Source: DATKEU01 sp035544495
GTDB lineage: Bacteria; Myxococcota_A; Polyangia; Fen-1088
NCBI GenBank assembly: GCA_035544495.1
Contig: DATKEU010000090.1
Location: 1-8,280 of the forward strand
Direction: 5' to 3'
DNA: 8,280 bases
The position numbers and the translations under genes are program-made. Below the pieces are notes generated by a model. The model worked only from the letters and a program-made list of their open reading frames with translations. It was not told the DNA's origin and did not search any database. Below, piece after piece: positions 5,902-8,280 of this stretch (positions within the stretch are counted from its first letter, which is position 1; every line of letters starts with the position of its first letter).

Positions 5902-7493
5902 TTGCGCCCTCGAACCAGCGATTCGGGGTGGCGATCCAGGCCGTCCGACAGCGCGCGCACCGAGCGCGCGGCGCGCGTGATCTGTCGAAGGGCGTCGTCG
6001 ATGTCGGCGCTGCGCGCAGAGCGCGGGCCGAACAGCGAGACCGCCGCGTCGGCGTGGTCGATCGCGGACCCCGCCTTGGCCAGCACCTGGCGCGCGTCCC
6101 CGACCATGCGTCCGATGTCGTCGATGGGCAGGCGATCCATCTTGCGCACGAACGCGGTCAGCGACGCGCGCAGGTCGTCGATGTCGCTGGCGACGGTGGG
6201 GATCTCGCGCGGCTGCCGGGTCTCGTCGTAACGGGCGCGGGGGGCGCGGGGGAAGAAGTCCAGCGCGACGAAGAGCTGCCCGGTCAGCAGATTCGCCATG
6301 CGCAGCTGGGCCCGCAGGCCGTGGTCGACGAAGCGCCGCAGGCGGGCGTCCACGGCGTCGGGCCATCCGTCCACGGCAAGCGATCGCGGCATCCGGGCCT
6401 GCAGCCGCTGGGGATAAACGCGAATGTGGACCACAGTCGAGAACTCGACGCGGCCCGGATCGTACTCGACGCCGATGCGCACCACCTCGCCGACGGGGAT
6501 GCCGCGCAGATCGACGGGCGCGCCGGCGCCCAGGCCTCGCACCGACTGGCGAAACACCAGCCGGTAGTCCTCGGCGGCGCCGTCCGGCTGCTTCATGGCC
6601 TGCTCGCGGTTCGGATGAAGCGGGAAGGCGTGCCCGGGCGGCGCCGGCGGCGCGTCCAGCGCGTCGGGCGCCGCTTCGAAGCTGACGCCGCCCAGGAACA
6701 TCGTCACCAGCGACTCGGTCTCGACGCGCGCGCCGTTGGCGTCGACGAAGCCGCGGATGCCGCTCTCCTCCCAGAAGCGCGCGGCGGTGGTGACGTTCCG
6801 GTCATAGGGGGCGCGCACGAACAGGCCGATCGAGAAATCGCCCGCGCCAGCGTCGAGATCGGAGGACGTCACCTGTCCCACCTCGAGGTGCCGATAATAG
6901 ATTGGCGAGCCGACGCGGATGGCGCGGCCCGCGCGCGCCACGAACGCTCGGCCGGCCAGGCCGGCCGTCACGAAGGGCGCGGCGCCCAGAGCCTCGAAGT
7001 CGCGCCGCGGGCGCGAGGAGGCGCCGACGTCGAGCGCGATGTGCGAGCCGGAGACCAGCGTGCTCAGTCCCGAGACCTCGCCCAGCGTCACGCGCGGCTC
7101 GACGAGCCAGAAGCGCGTGTCCTCGACCATCCACGGCCCCGCGTCGCGCGACAGCTCGGCCGTGACGATCACCCGCGAGCGATCGCGCGCGAAGCCGATG
7201 GCGCGCACTTCGCCGACGTCGACGTCGCGGTACTTGATCTTGGTCTTCCCGGCGACGATGCCGGGCGCTTCCCGGAACGAGACCGTCACGGTCGGCCCGT
7301 GGGCGCGGATGGCCTGAAACGCCAGCCACAGCCCCACCAGCGCGGCGATGATCGGCACCGCCCAGATCAGCCCCGGTGACGAGCGCCAGCGCCGCACCAT
7401 CACCGCCCGCGGGATTCGCCCTTCGTCGTTCACGATACCGGGCGCTGGTGCAGCTCCGGTGCCAGCGCGATACCGCGCGGTCCCGGCGTTCAC
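5898..7493 (-). CDS. pqiB: PqiB-type MCE-domain protein (intermembrane lipid transport)
   Basis: This 531-residue protein is close to the length of E. coli PqiB (about 546). A short N-terminal tail is followed by one membrane helix (about 41-62, GLIWAVPIIAALVGLWLAF), then three MCE domains. MCE1 spans about 67-158 and carries GKTKIKYRDVDVGEV and a GSHIAL end. MCE2 spans about 186-275 (RVGSPIYYRHLEVGQV ... VTMFLGGVSFE). MCE3 spans about 310-415 (GAPVDLRGIPVGEV ... LLTGQLFVALDFFP). A helical tail (430-531) ends in the family-typical HPESLVRGR. PqiB is anchored in the inner membrane and its MCE rings plus C-terminal helices form a periplasm-spanning channel for lipids. The start is GTG 7493, overlapping the stop of the preceding gene (GTGA). 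An internal GTG at 7433 or ATG at 7400 is possible, since the first 30 residues look poorly conserved. The stop overlaps the lipoprotein start (ATGA). Confidence 0.92.
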   Translation of the reverse strand: MNAGTARYRAGTGAAPAPGIVNDEGRIPRAVMVRRWRSSPGLIWAVPIIAALVGLWLAFQAIRAHGPTVTVSFREAPGIVAGKTKIKYRDVDVGEVRAIGFARDRSRVIVTAELSRDAGPWMVEDTRFWLVEPRVTLGEVSGLSTLVSGSHIALDVGASSRPRRDFEALGAAPFVTAGLAGRAFVARAGRAIRVGSPIYYRHLEVGQVTSSDLDAGAGDFSIGLFVRAPYDRNVTTAARFWEESGIRGFVDANGARVETESLVTMFLGGVSFEAAPDALDAPPAPPGHAFPLHPNREQAMKQPDGAAEDYRLVFRQSVRGLGAGAPVDLRGIPVGEVVRIGVEYDPGRVEFSTVVHIRVYPQRLQARMPRSLAVDGWPDAVDARLRRFVDHGLRAQLRMANLLTGQLFVALDFFPRAPRARYDETRQPREIPTVASDIDDLRASLTAFVRKMDRLPIDDIGRMVGDARQVLAKAGSAIDHADAAVSLFGPRSARSADIDDALRQITRAARSVRALSDGLDRHPESLVRGRK

Positions 7494-8080
7494 GCGGCGA
7501 CGGCGCGGCGAGACCGCCGCCCGTTCGGCGGGTCGCCGAGCTGCCGGCGGAGCGCTGGCCGAAGACCGCTGTCTGTCGCCGAGCTCCAGATGAGGCGCGG
7601 GTCGAAGGCGTGCGTCGCCATCAGCGTCAGCACGACCACGGCGGCGAAGGCCAGCGCGCCCGGTCCGACGGTCACCGTGGCGGCGCCGGGAAACCGCACC
7701 AGCGTGCCGATGAGCGCGGCGGCGAAGATGTCGACCATGGACCACCGCCCGATGCGGGCGATGAAGCGGTAAAGGCGCGCCCGCTGCAAGCGGGGTACGT
7801 CCCAGCGCAGCCGAACCGAGAGGAGAAGAAAGGCCAGGGCCAGGAGCTTCGCCAGCGGAATGAGGACGCTGGCGGTCAGGATCACCAGCGCCAGTGGCCA
7901 GGCGCCGATCCGCCACAGGTGGACGACGCCGCTCAGGATCGTGTCGCGCTCCGATCCGAACGGCGAGCTGGTCTCGAGCACGGGCAGCAGGTTGGCCGGG
8001 ACGTACAGGATCCCCGCCGCGATCAGCAGCGCCGGCGCGATCGCTGGTCGCCCCGCACCGACGGGCGCCGTCGCCGTCAC
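7490..8080 (-). CDS. pqiA: PqiA-family inner-membrane protein (second PqiA domain)
   Basis: This 196-residue protein starts at GTG 8080, chosen because it overlaps the preceding TGA (GTGA) and has a Shine-Dalgarno-like GAGGG at 8089-8085. Upstream in-frame ATG codons would run back into the previous gene. PqiA signatures are clear: a first membrane helix ending in YVPANLLPVLETSS (about residues 15-40), then RDTILSGVVHLWRIGAWPLAL (46-65), a helix with SVLIPLAKLLALAFLLLSV (71-89), a cytoplasmic basic loop (RLYRFIARIGRWSMVDIF, 102-119), and a final pair of helices ending in GPGALAFAAVVVLTLMAT and FDPRLIW (139-165). No CxxC zinc ribbon is present, as expected for the second half of a PqiA. The protein sits in the inner membrane and is thought to cooperate with PqiB in lipid movement across the envelope. 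The C-terminal tail is Arg/Pro-rich and its stop overlaps the pqiB start. Confidence 0.9.
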   Translation of the reverse strand: MTATAPVGAGRPAIAPALLIAAGILYVPANLLPVLETSSPFGSERDTILSGVVHLWRIGAWPLALVILTASVLIPLAKLLALAFLLLSVRLRWDVPRLQRARLYRFIARIGRWSMVDIFAAALIGTLVRFPGAATVTVGPGALAFAAVVVLTLMATHAFDPRLIWSSATDSGLRPALRRQLGDPPNGRRSRRAVAA

Positions 8081-8280
8081 GACGCCCTCGCCGGCAAGCG
8101 AGCGGCGGGCGCCGCGTCCGCCTCCGTCTCCGCCTCCGCGACGACGTTCGCGTCGAGATCCACCTCCGCCGGCAGCGCGCCCCGCAGCGCCGTCAGGGCC
8201 AGAAGCGCCCACAGCCCCCAGCCGACCTGGACGCGCGCCACGCTGGCCAGCCTGGCCAGCGTCACCAGCGTCGCCAGGAC
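8077..8280 (-). CDS. pqiA: PqiA-family inner-membrane protein, C-terminal end (partial)
   Basis: Only the last 67 codons lie in the window; the start is beyond position 8280. The visible protein begins with two hydrophobic stretches (LATLVTLARLASVARVQ, then VGWGLWALLALTAL) joined by a short turn. This matches the last two membrane segments of a PqiA domain, in which a 'LVKLA..A.V..G.GLWA' pattern is typical. A hydrophilic Glu/Ala-rich tail follows (EVDLDANVVAEAETEAD) up to the TGA at 8079-8077. That stop overlaps the GTG start of the next PqiA-type gene, so the two are translationally linked. PqiA proteins are multi-pass inner-membrane partners of the MCE protein PqiB. In E. coli PqiA both domains are in one chain, whereas here they are two genes. 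The family call rests on a short segment plus strong context; any N-terminal zinc-ribbon cysteines would be outside the window. Confidence 0.7.
   Translation of the reverse strand, partial: VLATLVTLARLASVARVQVGWGLWALLALTALRGALPAEVDLDANVVAEAETEADAAPAARLPARAS
8085..8089 (-). promoter_or_regulatory. Shine-Dalgarno site supporting the GTG start at 8080
   Basis: GAGGG on the minus strand lies four bases before the GTG at 8080, inside the end of the upstream PqiA gene. It supports the non-ATG start that overlaps the previous stop codon, over longer upstream readings in the same frame. Confidence 0.55.

Noticed and set aside
3901..6231. Very long plus-strand open frame opposite the kinase-like and lipoprotein region
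   Set aside because: It has biased Arg/Ala/Gly composition, no motifs, and covers three well-supported minus-strand genes.
6949..6970. Palindromic GGCCGGCC-rich stretch in pqiB
   Set aside because: It encodes an ordinary Ala/Gly/Leu segment between MCE domains in very GC-rich DNA. There is no gene boundary nearby, so it is not a terminator or operator.
5928..7379. Long plus-strand open frame opposite pqiB
   Set aside because: The minus strand holds three recognisable MCE domains. The plus-strand product has no family features.
7494..7916. In-frame upstream extension of pqiB to an ATG at 7916
   Set aside because: It would overlap the PqiA-type gene over its real membrane segments and encodes an Arg/Pro-rich string. 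The GTG at 7493 gives a normal PqiB N-terminus.
8224..8265. Repeated GCTGGCCAG-like units near the right edge
   Set aside because: They fit repeated Leu-Ala codons in a membrane helix (LARLASVA) and form no longer tandem repeat.

Overview
The window is very GC-rich DNA from a Gram-negative (diderm) bacterium. A PqiB/MCE lipid-transport locus, a nucleotide-translocase-like protein fused to HEAT repeats and a secreted kinase-like protein together suggest Myxococcota or another high-GC deltaproteobacterial or acidobacterial lineage. That placement is inferred from gene content and base composition; no rRNA or marker gene is present.

The window is almost entirely coding and every gene lies on the minus strand, so transcription runs from 8280 towards 1. 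In that order the genes are: (1) the C-terminal end of a PqiA-type membrane protein (8280-8077, start outside the window); (2) a second single-domain PqiA-type protein (8080-7490); (3) a PqiB-type protein with three MCE domains (7493-5898); (4) one uninterrupted frame (5901-3496) holding a PqiC-type lipoprotein and then, with its own internal signal peptide, an uncharacterised secreted protein with protein-kinase-like catalytic residues; (5) an Omp85/BamA-type outer-membrane beta-barrel without visible POTRA domains (3499-2075); (6) an ATP/ADP-translocase (NTT/TLC)-like membrane protein fused to HEAT-like repeats, running off the left edge (2063-1).

Four junctions are stop/start overlaps (GTGA at 8080 and 7493, ATGA at 5901 and 3499) and the last gap is only 11 nt. 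This points to one co-transcribed, translationally coupled operon. No promoter, terminator, RNA gene, mobile element or CRISPR array is visible, and there is no intergenic stretch longer than 11 nt.

The first part is a recognisable Pqi pathway: PqiA in the inner membrane, PqiB crossing the periplasm, PqiC as a lipoprotein at the outer membrane. The unusual part follows it: a secreted kinase-like protein, an Omp85 barrel and an NTT-like carrier. A reasonable inference is an extended envelope system in which the barrel serves the outer membrane and the kinase-like protein acts in the periplasm. A second point of interest is the missing stop codon between the lipoprotein and the kinase-like protein. 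It is either a real fusion or the effect of a small indel in a (CG)6 tract.
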